DNA of 64,000 nt from JBQLZQ01 sp052168355. Its GTDB lineage: Bacteria; Pseudomonadota; Alphaproteobacteria; DSM-16000; Inquilinaceae. Positions 56,742 through 64,000 of the stretch are shown here, piece after piece; the first letter of the stretch is position 1, and every line of letters begins with the position of its first letter. The DNA lies in the NCBI GenBank assembly GCA_052168355.1, contig JBQLZQ010000068.1, forward strand, positions 1 to 64,000. Direction: 5' to 3'. Made by a program: the position numbers and the translations under genes. The notes below the pieces were generated by a model. The model was not told the origin of the DNA, searched no databases, and saw nothing but the letters and a program-made list of their open reading frames with translations.

Positions 56742-57500
56742 TCAGGTGCCGTCCCGGCGCTCGCCGGTCACGACCCGATCGTCCCCGTCCCCATCCCCGT
56801 CGAAGAGGAGATCGGCATCGTCGTGGAGGGCGTCGCGGTCGCCGTTCTGATCGTCATCCCCTTCCTCGTGGTCTTCGCCATCGTCCAGCCGACCGCCGGG
56901 GATGGTCTGGATGGCCGGGCGGGGATCCAGAAGACCCGAGGCCTTCAACTCCTCGACACCGGGCAGGTCGTCCAGCGCCGCCAGGCCGAAATGGTCGAGA
57001 AACCGCTTTGTGGTGATCCAGGTCAGCGGGCGGCCCGGTGTCTGCCGCCGGCGGTCGGGGCGCACCCAGCCCGCCTCCATCAGCGTGTCCAGCGTGCCCT
57101 TGTGGGTGGCGACGCCGCGGATATTCTCAATCTCGGCCCGGGTCACGGGCTGGTGATAGGCCACGATGGCCAACGTTTCCAGGGCCGCCCGGGTCGGCTT
57201 GCGCTGGAAGGTGGTCTCGATGCGCAGCCGTGCGGTCAGGTCGGGGGCGGTGCGAAAGGCCCAGCCGCCGGCCACCTGGACCAGATTGACGCCCCGGCCG
57301 GCATAGTGATCGGTCAGCTCGGCCAGCACGGCGCCAAGATCGGCGTGATCCGGCAGGCGGGTGCGCAAGGCGACATCGTCGAGCGGCTCTGCGGCGGCGA
57401 ACAGCAGAGCCTCGATCAGGCGGACCCAATGGGCCAGGTCATCGCCCGGATCGGCCTCGGCCAATGTCAAAAGCGGCGGTTGAGCGGCGGGGTCGGTCAT
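56742..57500 (-). CDS. scpB: Segregation and condensation protein B
   Basis: A 252-residue winged-helix protein that joins ScpA and Smc in the condensin complex. VRLIEALLFAAAEPLDD, the paired winged helices with FRTAPDLTARLR, RAALETLAIVAYHQPVTRAEIENIRGV and TPGRPLTWITTKRFLDHFGL are family blocks. The C-terminal 45 residues are Asp/Glu-rich, unlike the short tails of most ScpB. Its ATG overlaps the scpA stop (ATGA), so the two are coupled. Confidence 0.94.
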   Translation of the reverse strand: MTDPAAQPPLLTLAEADPGDDLAHWVRLIEALLFAAAEPLDDVALRTRLPDHADLGAVLAELTDHYAGRGVNLVQVAGGWAFRTAPDLTARLRIETTFQRKPTRAALETLAIVAYHQPVTRAEIENIRGVATHKGTLDTLMEAGWVRPDRRRQTPGRPLTWITTKRFLDHFGLAALDDLPGVEELKASGLLDPRPAIQTIPGGRLDDGEDHEEGDDDQNGDRDALHDDADLLFDGDGDGDDRVVTGERRDGT

Positions 57501-58291
57501 GATTTGCGTTCCGGACGTCGCACATAGAGCGGCTGAAACGGCCCGTCCTGGCGCAATTCCGCGTCGCCCGACCGGACCATTTCCAGCGAGGCCGCGAAGA
57601 CCGATGCCAGGGCCGAGCGGGCGATCAGAGGGTCGTTCAGACCGCTGGGCAGAAAGTTGACGAGGCTGGACCAGCCCGTTCCCCCGCCCAGCAGTTCGGT
57701 CAAGCGGCGGAACGCCTGATCCATGGAATACAGCCGTTGGGCGCCGATCGCCAGGGTACCGGGACCGCTCTTTTTCCGGCGATGGTGGGCATAGGCCTTG
57801 AGCAAATCGTACAACGTCGCTTCGTAGGTGGCGGTCCGCAGTTCGGCGACCGGCTCCGGCGCCCCGCGCGCGAACCAGTCGGTGCCAAGGCGGGGCAGAC
57901 CCATCAGGGCGGCACCCGCCGTGCGCATGGCTTCCAATCGCCGAAGCTGGAACGCCAGGGCCGACGCCAGCTCCTCGCCGCTCGGCTCCTCGTCGTCGTC
58001 CGAGGCCGGGAGCAGCAGGCGGGACTTCAGATAGGCCAGCCAGGCGGCCATGACCAGGTAGTCGGCGGCCAGTTCCAGGCGCAGGGCGCGGGCCTGTTCG
58101 ATAAAGTCGAGATATTGTTCGGCCAACGCCAGGATGGAGATCTGGGTCAGATCGACTTTCTGGTCGCGGGCCTGGTCGAGCAGAACATCGATCGGACCTT
58201 CGTAGCTTTCCAGCCGGATCACGAAATCCCGGGCGACCGCCTGTTGCGGCGGATCGTCGAAACTGTCGGAAGCGGTCGAGTCGATCGTCAT
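57497..58291 (-). CDS. scpA: Segregation and condensation protein A
   Basis: A 264-residue kleisin of the Smc-ScpAB complex. The N-terminus FVIRLESYEGPIDVLLDQARDQKVDLTQISI is the classical ScpA opening, then EQYLDFIEQARALRLELAADYLVMAAWLAYLKSRLLLP (Smc head contact). The C-terminal winged helix spans about residues 190-260. The ATG start overlaps the stop of the upstream M50 peptidase gene (ATGA); a longer frame upstream lies inside that gene and is rejected. Confidence 0.95.
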   Translation of the reverse strand: MTIDSTASDSFDDPPQQAVARDFVIRLESYEGPIDVLLDQARDQKVDLTQISILALAEQYLDFIEQARALRLELAADYLVMAAWLAYLKSRLLLPASDDDEEPSGEELASALAFQLRRLEAMRTAGAALMGLPRLGTDWFARGAPEPVAELRTATYEATLYDLLKAYAHHRRKKSGPGTLAIGAQRLYSMDQAFRRLTELLGGGTGWSSLVNFLPSGLNDPLIARSALASVFAASLEMVRSGDAELRQDGPFQPLYVRRPERKS

Positions 58292-58956
58292 CTCGGGCCC
58301 ACCATAGCCAGCAGCAGGTCGCGAAGCCACAATGTTGGCTCCAGCACGATCGCTCCGAACAGGTTGAGATCGACCCCGAACTGCCGGCCGACCAGCGGCA
58401 GCAGGATGATCAGCCCGATCAGGATCGGCAAGCCGTAGCGCTCCAGGCGCGCCAGGGGAAAGGCCAGCCAGGAGGGCAGCAGCCCGACGGCCACCCTGCC
58501 CCCGTCCAGCGGCGGCAGCGGCAGCATGTTGAACACGGCCAGCAGCAGGTTGACGAACAGGGAGATCTGCAGCGCCGTGGCGGCGAACAGCGTGACCGAG
58601 TCGGGCAGCATAGGAACCAGGCGGAGAAGCAGGACCGAAACGACGGCCAGGGCCAGATTGGTCGCCGGCCCCGCGGCGGCGACCAGAACCATGTCCCGCC
58701 GGGGCCGTCGCAGACGGCCGAAACGCACCGGGACGGGCTTGGCCCACCCGAACAGGAACGGCGACTGCATCAGCAGAAGAATGGCCGGCAGCAGGATCGT
58801 GCCGAACGGATCGATGTGCTTGATGGGATTGAAGGTGACCCGCCCCAGCCGATAGGCGGTATCGTCCCCCAGCCGCCAGGCGGCATAGCCGTGCGCCGCC
58901 TCGTGCAGCGTGATGGCCAGGACCACCGGAATGGCGCCCGCCAGGATCAGCTGCAT
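58288..58956 (-). CDS. Site-2-protease-like zinc metallopeptidase (M50 family)
   Basis: A 222-residue membrane protein with about five to six helices. The zinc motif HEAAH is in ITLHEAAHGYAAWRLGD (about residues 17-33) and the third ligand aspartate in PPLDGGRVAVG (about 145). Short M50 proteins of this kind cleave membrane proteins inside the bilayer; the target is unknown. I used the ATG ahead of QLILAGAIPVVLAIT; TTG codons 5 and 14 codons upstream are alternatives. It sits between nagZ and scpA, its stop overlapping the scpA start. Confidence 0.88.
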   Translation of the reverse strand: MQLILAGAIPVVLAITLHEAAHGYAAWRLGDDTAYRLGRVTFNPIKHIDPFGTILLPAILLLMQSPFLFGWAKPVPVRFGRLRRPRRDMVLVAAAGPATNLALAVVSVLLLRLVPMLPDSVTLFAATALQISLFVNLLLAVFNMLPLPPLDGGRVAVGLLPSWLAFPLARLERYGLPILIGLIILLPLVGRQFGVDLNLFGAIVLEPTLWLRDLLLAMVGPR

Positions 58957-58975
58957 CAGATCTTCGTTCAAGACT

Positions 58976-59986
58976 TCAGGCCCCCGTGGCGACGACAAGA
59001 GCGTCGAGTTCGGCGCACAGCGCGTCCATGTCGGCCGGGGTCGGGCTTCCGAGCATCGCCTTTCCCTTTTCCAGCCGCCCCATGGCCGCCTCGGTCAGCG
59101 GTCGCGCCGCCTCCGCCACCTGATCCATTTCCGCCATGACGCCGTTGCAGTGGAGCGCCACGTCGCAGCCGGCGGCCAGGGCAAGGCCGGCGCGGCTTCC
59201 CAGCGTGCCGGCCAGCGCGTTCATCGACAGATCGTCGCTGACCAGAAGGCCGTCGAAGCCGATGGTCCGGCGGATCACCCGGTCGACGATGACCGCCGAC
59301 TGGGTGGCCGGGTGATCGGGGTCCAGCGCCTCATAGACGATGTGCGCGGTCATGCCCCAGGGCATGGTCCTCAGCGCTCGGAACGGCGCGAAATCCGTCG
59401 TGGTCAAGGCCGCCTCGTCGGCCGTCACCCGCGGCAAGGCCTTGTGGCTGTCGACCGTGGCGCGGCCGTGACCGGGCATGTGCTTGATGACCGGTATGAT
59501 GCCGTGGTCAAGATAGGTGCGGCAGGCGACCGCGCCCAACGCCGCGACCAGATCGGGATCGGAACCGAACGATCTGTCGCCGATCACCGCATCCGTGCCC
59601 GGAAACCGCAGATCCAGCATCGGCGCTGCGTTGACGGTGAGTCCAAGATCGGTCAGCAGGGCGGCCAGAATGCGGGCCGCCAAGGCCACCGCGCGCTCGC
59701 CGGCGGCGCGGTCCGCGACGGCCAGGGTCCCCAGCCGGCCGGGTGCCGGCAAGACCGGCCAGTGGGGTGGCTTCAGCCGCTGAACCCGTCCCCCTTCCTG
59801 GTCGATCATGACCGGCGTATCGTCGCGGCCGACGGTCTCGCGCAGGCTGTCGACCAGGGCGCGCACCTGATCGGGCGACTCGCAGTTGCGCCGAAACAGG
59901 ATGAACCCCAGCGGATTGGCCGCACGGAACAGGGCCTGTTCCTCGGCCGTCAGGACGGTGCCGGCGCAACCGAATATGACGGCCAT
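58976..59986 (-). CDS. nagZ: Beta-N-acetylhexosaminidase NagZ
   Basis: A 336-residue cytoplasmic family-3 glycosidase in peptidoglycan recycling, removing GlcNAc from anhydromuropeptides. Family landmarks are VIFGCAGTVLTAEE, GFILFRRNCESP, DQEGGRVQRLKPPHWP, the flexible-loop catalytic region IPVIKHMPGHGRATVDSHKALP (His-Asp type) and LLVSDDLSMNAL with the nucleophile Asp. The start given begins MAVIFGCAG; an ATG 34 codons upstream would add an Arg-rich leader (RQRRSRRRRTG) unlike the family. Confidence 0.92.
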   Translation of the reverse strand: MAVIFGCAGTVLTAEEQALFRAANPLGFILFRRNCESPDQVRALVDSLRETVGRDDTPVMIDQEGGRVQRLKPPHWPVLPAPGRLGTLAVADRAAGERAVALAARILAALLTDLGLTVNAAPMLDLRFPGTDAVIGDRSFGSDPDLVAALGAVACRTYLDHGIIPVIKHMPGHGRATVDSHKALPRVTADEAALTTTDFAPFRALRTMPWGMTAHIVYEALDPDHPATQSAVIVDRVIRRTIGFDGLLVSDDLSMNALAGTLGSRAGLALAAGCDVALHCNGVMAEMDQVAEAARPLTEAAMGRLEKGKAMLGSPTPADMDALCAELDALVVATGA

Positions 59987-60181
59987 GGGGCGGGACGGTT
60001 CGGCACCGGTGCGGCGCCGGCGCGAACGGCGCTGGCGCGGCCGCGGGAGCGGAGCCGAGGACGCCCCGCGTTCGACGGCAATATTCATAACGGTCCCGAT
60101 GACTGGTACGACAGGGCGTCGGACGCTTCCCGATCATCCCGTACAACAGGCTCTACAGAAGACTCTATGGAGCCATCCTGC

Positions 60182-61432
60182 TTAAGGACCGGTAACGAGG
60201 CAATCCCCATTGGCGGCTTTTAATGCGCCGCAAAGGCTGGCCGCTCCGGTTTTGTCCAGCGGGCCGGCCTGTACGCGATAATAATCGCGGCCGTTGACCT
60301 GAGCCTTGCGCACCGTGACGCCAAGCCCGGCCAGCAATGCGGGGTGCTGCCTCTGCAGCCGTTCCCATTCGCCCCTCGCCGCCTCGTCCGACGAGACCGA
60401 GGCAAGCTGAACCCGGTAGTCGCCGTCTGCCTGCAGTGCCGGTGCGGTCGTCGCGGGCGGTGCCGGGCTGGCCGCAGCCGGTGTCGCGGCGGCCGCCACA
60501 TCCGGCCGAACCCTGGGACGCGGCGGCAAAGCGGCCATCATGATTTCCGGCGCCGGTTCCGATACCGATGCGGCCACCGGCGCGGGCGTCGACGGTTCGT
60601 CACTGACAACCGGGTCAAGAGCGGGGTCGGTGACACCGTCGGAGGCCGTCTCCGGCGGTCGGGACGGACCCGTCTCATCGGATGAGCGATATCCGGGATC
60701 GAGGGACGGTTGCGGTGCCGTCAATGACGTCGTCGCCGGGGCCCTGGCCAAGAGCGTTTCGAGATAAGAGGGACGGGCCGCGGTATCCGGCATCGACGCG
60801 CCGCGTGGCGCCCGCGGAATCAACGCCTCGGTACCGGGATACCGGACCTGCTCGATCCCACGGGTGCGAGCCTGCGTCACGCGGTCACTGATCGCCGCGG
60901 CGTGCTGAGCGCCGGTGTTGGCGTTCCGCGCGCTGGCCGATGCCGACTCCACCGATGGAACCGGAACGGCGGGGACCGCCGGACCGTCGTCCGAGGTGGG
61001 GTTGACGGTGGGCGTACCGGCGATCGGGGAGCCTGCTTGCGGCAACGGTCGTGTTCTCGGCAAATCCTCCGTCACGGCCGGGCCCTCGAGTGCCGACAAT
61101 TCAGTGGTCCTGCCGGCCCCCTCCCGAAGAAGCAGTCGATCCTGGTAAGGGATCTGGAGCCCGCCCGGGCGCTCGGGACGAATGCGCGTCGGGCTGATAT
61201 CGGCCCGGATCAGCGGAACGACCGCCGGATCGCTGGCCGTCTCGGATTTGTAGGCATACACCATGATGGCCGAAAAACCGCCCAGGGCGAGAACCACGAT
61301 CGCCGACGTGGCCAGCGCGCGCAGCTTGTGCGCCCGGAAGCCGCCCGGCTGCGTGCCGGATTTGGGGCGTGGCCCGGTCTCCGGAGGGTTGGTGTACGGA
61401 TCGGTCAACTCATCCAATCGCCAGTCGGCCAT
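60182..61432 (-). CDS. SPOR-domain inner-membrane protein
   Basis: A 416-residue protein with one membrane helix near residues 41-61 (LATSAIVVLALGGFSAIMVY). A long Pro/Ala/Ser/Thr-rich periplasmic region, about 270 residues and probably disordered, leads to a C-terminal SPOR domain over the last 75 residues (YRVQLASVSSDEAARGEWER, YYRVQAGPLDKTGAASLC). SPOR domains bind denuded glycan strands at division septa. It lies upstream of nagZ in the conserved cell-envelope block; argS and dgt, which often precede it in this order, are absent here. Confidence 0.9.
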   Translation of the reverse strand: MADWRLDELTDPYTNPPETGPRPKSGTQPGGFRAHKLRALATSAIVVLALGGFSAIMVYAYKSETASDPAVVPLIRADISPTRIRPERPGGLQIPYQDRLLLREGAGRTTELSALEGPAVTEDLPRTRPLPQAGSPIAGTPTVNPTSDDGPAVPAVPVPSVESASASARNANTGAQHAAAISDRVTQARTRGIEQVRYPGTEALIPRAPRGASMPDTAARPSYLETLLARAPATTSLTAPQPSLDPGYRSSDETGPSRPPETASDGVTDPALDPVVSDEPSTPAPVAASVSEPAPEIMMAALPPRPRVRPDVAAAATPAAASPAPPATTAPALQADGDYRVQLASVSSDEAARGEWERLQRQHPALLAGLGVTVRKAQVNGRDYYRVQAGPLDKTGAASLCGALKAANGDCLVTGP

Positions 61433-61763
61433 CGGGCACCTTTTTGGTTGGGTTGAACACGAATCGGCTATCCTTACCGCCACGGATCGAAGCCGACATG
61501 GTTACGCAACGACAAAATCACGAACAGAGCGTCGAAAAAGCACCACACCTCGATTCGACTATCAAGAGGGTATTGTACGGCCCTGATAAATATAAATCTT
61601 TTTGGTTAACAACCACCCCGGACGAGACGAAAACGACCATAATGGCGGGTGATTCGCCCGATTCGCGGGTTCGGGCGGTCTTGGGTGCGTGCGTCTATGG
61701 CATTACATTAGACGTCGGATGGCGTGTTCCCAGACATCACGCCGGAAAAGCGAGGCAGGACCA
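61433..61763. other. 331-base divergent intergenic region between the SPOR and erpA-like genes
   Basis: No gene supported here; a 92-codon rightward frame runs through it without a recognisable product. A locally AT-rich stretch (61586-61610, around GATAAATATAAATC) is a plausible promoter area. GGTTAACAACC (61604-61614) is a small inverted repeat, and CGCCCGA/TCGGGCG (61655-61677) forms a seven-pair stem with a nine-base loop ahead of the erpA-like gene. Confidence 0.5.
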
Positions 61764-62138
61764 ATGGCTGAGATGACCCTTGACGGGCCGGGTGCGGATG
61801 CGCCCAAGGCAACCGGGCTGACCATCAGCGAATCTGCGGTCAAGCGGATCGGCGCCTTGCGCGAGGCCGAGGGCGGCTCCGGGATGATGCTGCGCATTGC
61901 CGTCTCGGGGGGCGGTTGCTCAGGCTTTCAGTACGGTTTCAGCTTTGACGACACCATCCGCAGCGACGACCGGACCTTCCAGCGGGACAATGTGACCGTG
62001 GTGGTCGACGAAATGTCGCTGGACTTGCTGAACGGCGCCGAAGTGGATTATGTCGAGGACCTGATCGGGGCCTCGTTTCAGATCCGCAATCCAAACGCTT
62101 CCTCGTCCTGCGGCTGCGGCGCGTCCTTTTCGGTCTGA
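61764..62138 (+). CDS. erpA: Iron-sulfur cluster insertion protein (ErpA/IscA type)
   Basis: A 124-residue A-type carrier that passes [2Fe-2S] or [4Fe-4S] clusters to target enzymes. The three conserved cysteines are in GGGCSGFQYGF (about 57-67) and the C-terminal SSSCGCGASFSV. LTISESAVKRIGALREAE opens the domain. The ATG follows GAGGCAGGA. Whether it is strictly ErpA or another IscA-like protein cannot be decided; the position next to the nagZ-SPOR block and xthA is usual for ErpA in alphaproteobacteria. Confidence 0.9.
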   Translation: MAEMTLDGPGADAPKATGLTISESAVKRIGALREAEGGSGMMLRIAVSGGGCSGFQYGFSFDDTIRSDDRTFQRDNVTVVVDEMSLDLLNGAEVDYVEDLIGASFQIRNPNASSSCGCGASFSV

Positions 62139-62189
62139 ACGCGGCCCCTATCGGCGCTGCGTCCTGGCAGTCGGGACGGATTCGGTTTC

Positions 62190-62966
62190 ATGCTCACCAT
62201 CGCCACCTGGAACGTGAACTCCGTCAAGGCGCGGCTGCCCAACGTTCTGGATTGGCTGCGCGAAGCGGCACCGGACGTGGTCCTGCTTCAGGAACTGAAG
62301 TGCGAAACGGCGGCGTTTCCCGGGCTGGAGTTCGAAGCGCTGGGCTACAACATCGCCCTGTCCGGCCAGAAGAGCTACAACGGCGTCGCCCTGCTGTCCA
62401 AGCGGCCTCTCGACGATGTCGCGATCGGGCTGCCGGGCGATCCGGACGACACCCAGGCCCGTTATATCGAGGCGACCGTCGGCGACCTTCGGGTGGGATC
62501 GCTGTACCTGCCCAACGGCAACCCGCCGGATACCGAGAAATACACCTACAAGCTGAAATGGATGGCGCGTCTGGAGGACCATGCGTCGGCCCTGCTGGCC
62601 ACCGAGCAGCCGTTTGCCCTGGGCGGCGACTACAACGTCATTCCCGCCGCGGAGGATTGTTACGATCCCGCCGCCTGGCGCGGCGACGCCCTGTACCTGC
62701 CGGAGACCAGGCGGGCCTTCCGCACGCTGGTCAATCTGGGCCTGACGGATGCTTACCGGGCCCTGCATACGGAGCCGGGCGCCTACACGTTCTGGGATTA
62801 TCAGGGCGGCGCTTGGCCGGCCGACAAGGGCATTCGGATCGACCATTTCCTGCTGTCGCCCCAGGCCGCCGACCGGCTGACGGCGTGCACCATCGACCGC
62901 GCCCCCCGCGACCGTCCCAAGGCCTCGGACCACACCCCGGTGCTGTGCACGCTCGAGGAACCCTGA
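62190..62966 (+). CDS. xthA: Exodeoxyribonuclease III
   Basis: A 258-residue AP endonuclease/3'-5' exonuclease of base-excision repair. TIATWNVNSVKARLPNVLDWL opens the endonuclease/exonuclease/phosphatase fold; QELKCE supplies the metal glutamate, LGGDYNVIPAAEDCYDP the Asn-Asp pair, and RIDHFLLSP plus the C-terminal KASDHTPVLC the catalytic Asp-His. It lies 51 bases after the erpA-like gene and may be co-transcribed with it. Confidence 0.96.
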   Translation: MLTIATWNVNSVKARLPNVLDWLREAAPDVVLLQELKCETAAFPGLEFEALGYNIALSGQKSYNGVALLSKRPLDDVAIGLPGDPDDTQARYIEATVGDLRVGSLYLPNGNPPDTEKYTYKLKWMARLEDHASALLATEQPFALGGDYNVIPAAEDCYDPAAWRGDALYLPETRRAFRTLVNLGLTDAYRALHTEPGAYTFWDYQGGAWPADKGIRIDHFLLSPQAADRLTACTIDRAPRDRPKASDHTPVLCTLEEP

Positions 62967-63088
62967 TTTCGGCGTAGGAGCATTGACTTGGGGGGCCTAC
63001 CAGAAATAGCAGCGATCCCGAACCTCCGAGCCAGCGTCCTTGCGCAATAGCGTCGGTTGCGTTCTTGCGGCGGCATCGACGCGCACGG

Positions 63089-63110
63089 GCCCCGGATCTT
63101 GGTCCGGGGC
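63089..63110. repeat. REP-like palindrome after xthA
   Basis: GCCCCGGA and TCCGGGGC form a perfect eight-pair stem around TCTTGG. Closely similar CCCCGGATC-type palindromes are dispersed in many alphaproteobacterial genomes. No U-run follows, so a terminator role is not clear. The surrounding gap (62967-63234) contains no gene that I can support. Confidence 0.5.
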
Positions 63111-63234
63111 TCGTCGTCTCCATTGAGGGTGCTTTCAGTTTGACGAGGCCCCGTCGTCGACTCGAAGAAAACAGGAACGATCCACGGCCTGCGAGGGCTA
63201 GCGACGCGTCGGATACACCAGCGTCGCCGGCCGA

Positions 63235-64000
63235 TCAGATATCGGCGTAGACGTGGGTTTCAGCGGTCGCGCCGGGGTGGGTGACGGCCCCCTTCTCCGC
63301 GTCGCCGACCTGCTGGGCGTATTTCCACAAGGCGCCGGACTGGAAGTCGTGGCTGCGCGGTTTCCAGTCCTTGCGACGGGATTCCAGCTCCGTCGCCGAG
63401 AGTTCCACCTCGATGGTCCCGGCGGTCGCGTCGATGGCGATGATGTCGCCGTCCCGCAACAGGCCGATCGGCCCGCCGACCGCCGCCTCCGGCCCGACAT
63501 GGCCGATGCAGAAGCCGCGCGTGGCGCCCGAAAAGCGGCCATCGGTGATCAGCGCCACCTTGTCGCCCATGCCCTGGCCGTAAAGCGCGGCGGTGGTCGA
63601 CAGCATCTCGCGCATGCCGGGACCGCCGCGCGGCCCCTCATAGCGGATGACCAGGACCTCGCCCTCCTTGAAGCTGTGCTGCTGGACCGCCTGGAAGGCC
63701 TCCTCCTCGCTGTCGAAGCAGCGGGCGGGGCCGCGAAACTGCAGGTTTTTCATGCCGGCCACTTTGACGATGGCGCCCTGCGGGGCGAGCGAGCCGCGCA
63801 GACCGACGACACCGCCGGTCGGGCTCAACGGCCGGGTGGTCGGAAGGATCACGTCCTGGTCGGTCGGGAACACCACGTCTGCCAGGTTCTCGGCGATGGT
63901 CTTGCCGGTAACGGTGATGCAGTCGCCGTGCAGAAAACCGCCGTCAAGCAAGGCCTTCATCAGCACCGGCACGCCGCCGATCTCGAACATATCCTTGGCG
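63235..64000 (-). CDS. ilvD: Dihydroxy-acid dehydratase, C-terminal part (5' end cut by the window)
   Basis: The visible 254 codons are the C-terminal 40 percent or so of IlvD, which dehydrates dihydroxy-acids in valine, leucine and isoleucine synthesis. Landmarks are IGGVPVLMKALLDGGFLHGDC, the [Fe-S]/metal region RCFDSEEEAFQAV, EVLVIRYEGPRGGPGMREML, ITDGRFSGATRGFCIGHVGPEA and PIGLLRDGDIIAIDA. It reads leftward toward xthA and ends in a TGA near 63235. The N-terminal part with the cluster-binding cysteines lies beyond the window. Confidence 0.95.
   Translation of the reverse strand, partial: AKDMFEIGGVPVLMKALLDGGFLHGDCITVTGKTIAENLADVVFPTDQDVILPTTRPLSPTGGVVGLRGSLAPQGAIVKVAGMKNLQFRGPARCFDSEEEAFQAVQQHSFKEGEVLVIRYEGPRGGPGMREMLSTTAALYGQGMGDKVALITDGRFSGATRGFCIGHVGPEAAVGGPIGLLRDGDIIAIDATAGTIEVELSATELESRRKDWKPRSHDFQSGALWKYAQQVGDAEKGAVTHPGATAETHVYADI

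Noticed and set aside
61498..61776. A 92-codon rightward frame before the erpA-like gene
   Set aside because: It overlaps the erpA-like ribosome site and start, has no ribosome site of its own and resembles nothing known.

Overview
The window is a dense, G+C-rich (roughly two thirds by eye) bacterial chromosome segment. It most resembles an alphaproteobacterium, possibly Rhodospirillales-like. The evidence is the order nagZ-scpA-scpB-tatABC-serS-surE-pcm-M23 peptidase and yajC-secD-secF-Mth938, the formate dehydrogenase neighbourhood with DUF3305, DUF3306, DUF6352 and DUF6505 proteins, an alphaproteobacterial type of UvrA, and TrmFO. No insertion sequence, prophage or CRISPR array was seen. 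The only RNA gene recognised is a tRNA-Lys. Both ends cut genes: a sugar-type ABC binding protein on the left and ilvD on the right.

Positions 1-2510 hold a carbohydrate-type binding protein preceded by a LacI regulator. The two upstream regions share a near-palindromic motif that looks like the operator.

Positions 2620-21293 form one large formate dehydrogenase (FDH) district. A tungstate importer (tupA-tupC-tupB plus a DUF2478 gene) is divergent from fdhD-mobA-mobB (sulfuration and guanylylation of the molybdopterin cofactor). A long leftward operon then runs from a lipoate-ligase-like gene through DUF6505, DUF6352, DUF3305, DUF3306, a TorD chaperone, a small Tat-signal protein, the FDH catalytic, iron-sulfur and cytochrome b subunits, an Mrp/ApbC ATPase and a 51-residue membrane protein to a WD40-cytochrome c fusion. 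A 675-residue multi-cluster ferredoxin faces it divergently. Metal uptake, cofactor maturation, export, catalysis and electron transfer therefore lie together. The catalytic residue is Cys, not selenocysteine, and the tungstate importer suggests a tungsten enzyme (inference). The unnamed genes of this operon are the best candidates for an uncharacterised maturation system.

Positions 21377-39388 are mostly housekeeping: tRNA-Lys, coaD, gyrA, a MATE exporter, a divergent lysE/lrp pair with a probable Lrp site, an esterase, ssb, a four-part SAM/adenylate cyclase/ATPase/TPR signalling protein, uvrA, a membrane protein, a secreted protein made of eight four-cysteine repeats, trmFO and a methyltransferase.

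Positions 39395-62138 contain a conserved alphaproteobacterial envelope and secretion block with added genes. sodB sits between the NDUFAF6-like and NDUFAF3-like genes. A redox module (OmpR-type/TPR regulator divergent from 1-Cys peroxiredoxin, rhodanese and methyltransferase) sits between a DUF815 ATPase and the M23 peptidase, and an orphan ABC ATPase sits between tatA and scpB. The intergenic region of the redox module has 11-bp-spaced direct repeats suited to an OmpR/PhoB-type regulator. The window ends with erpA-like, xthA and the 3' part of ilvD.
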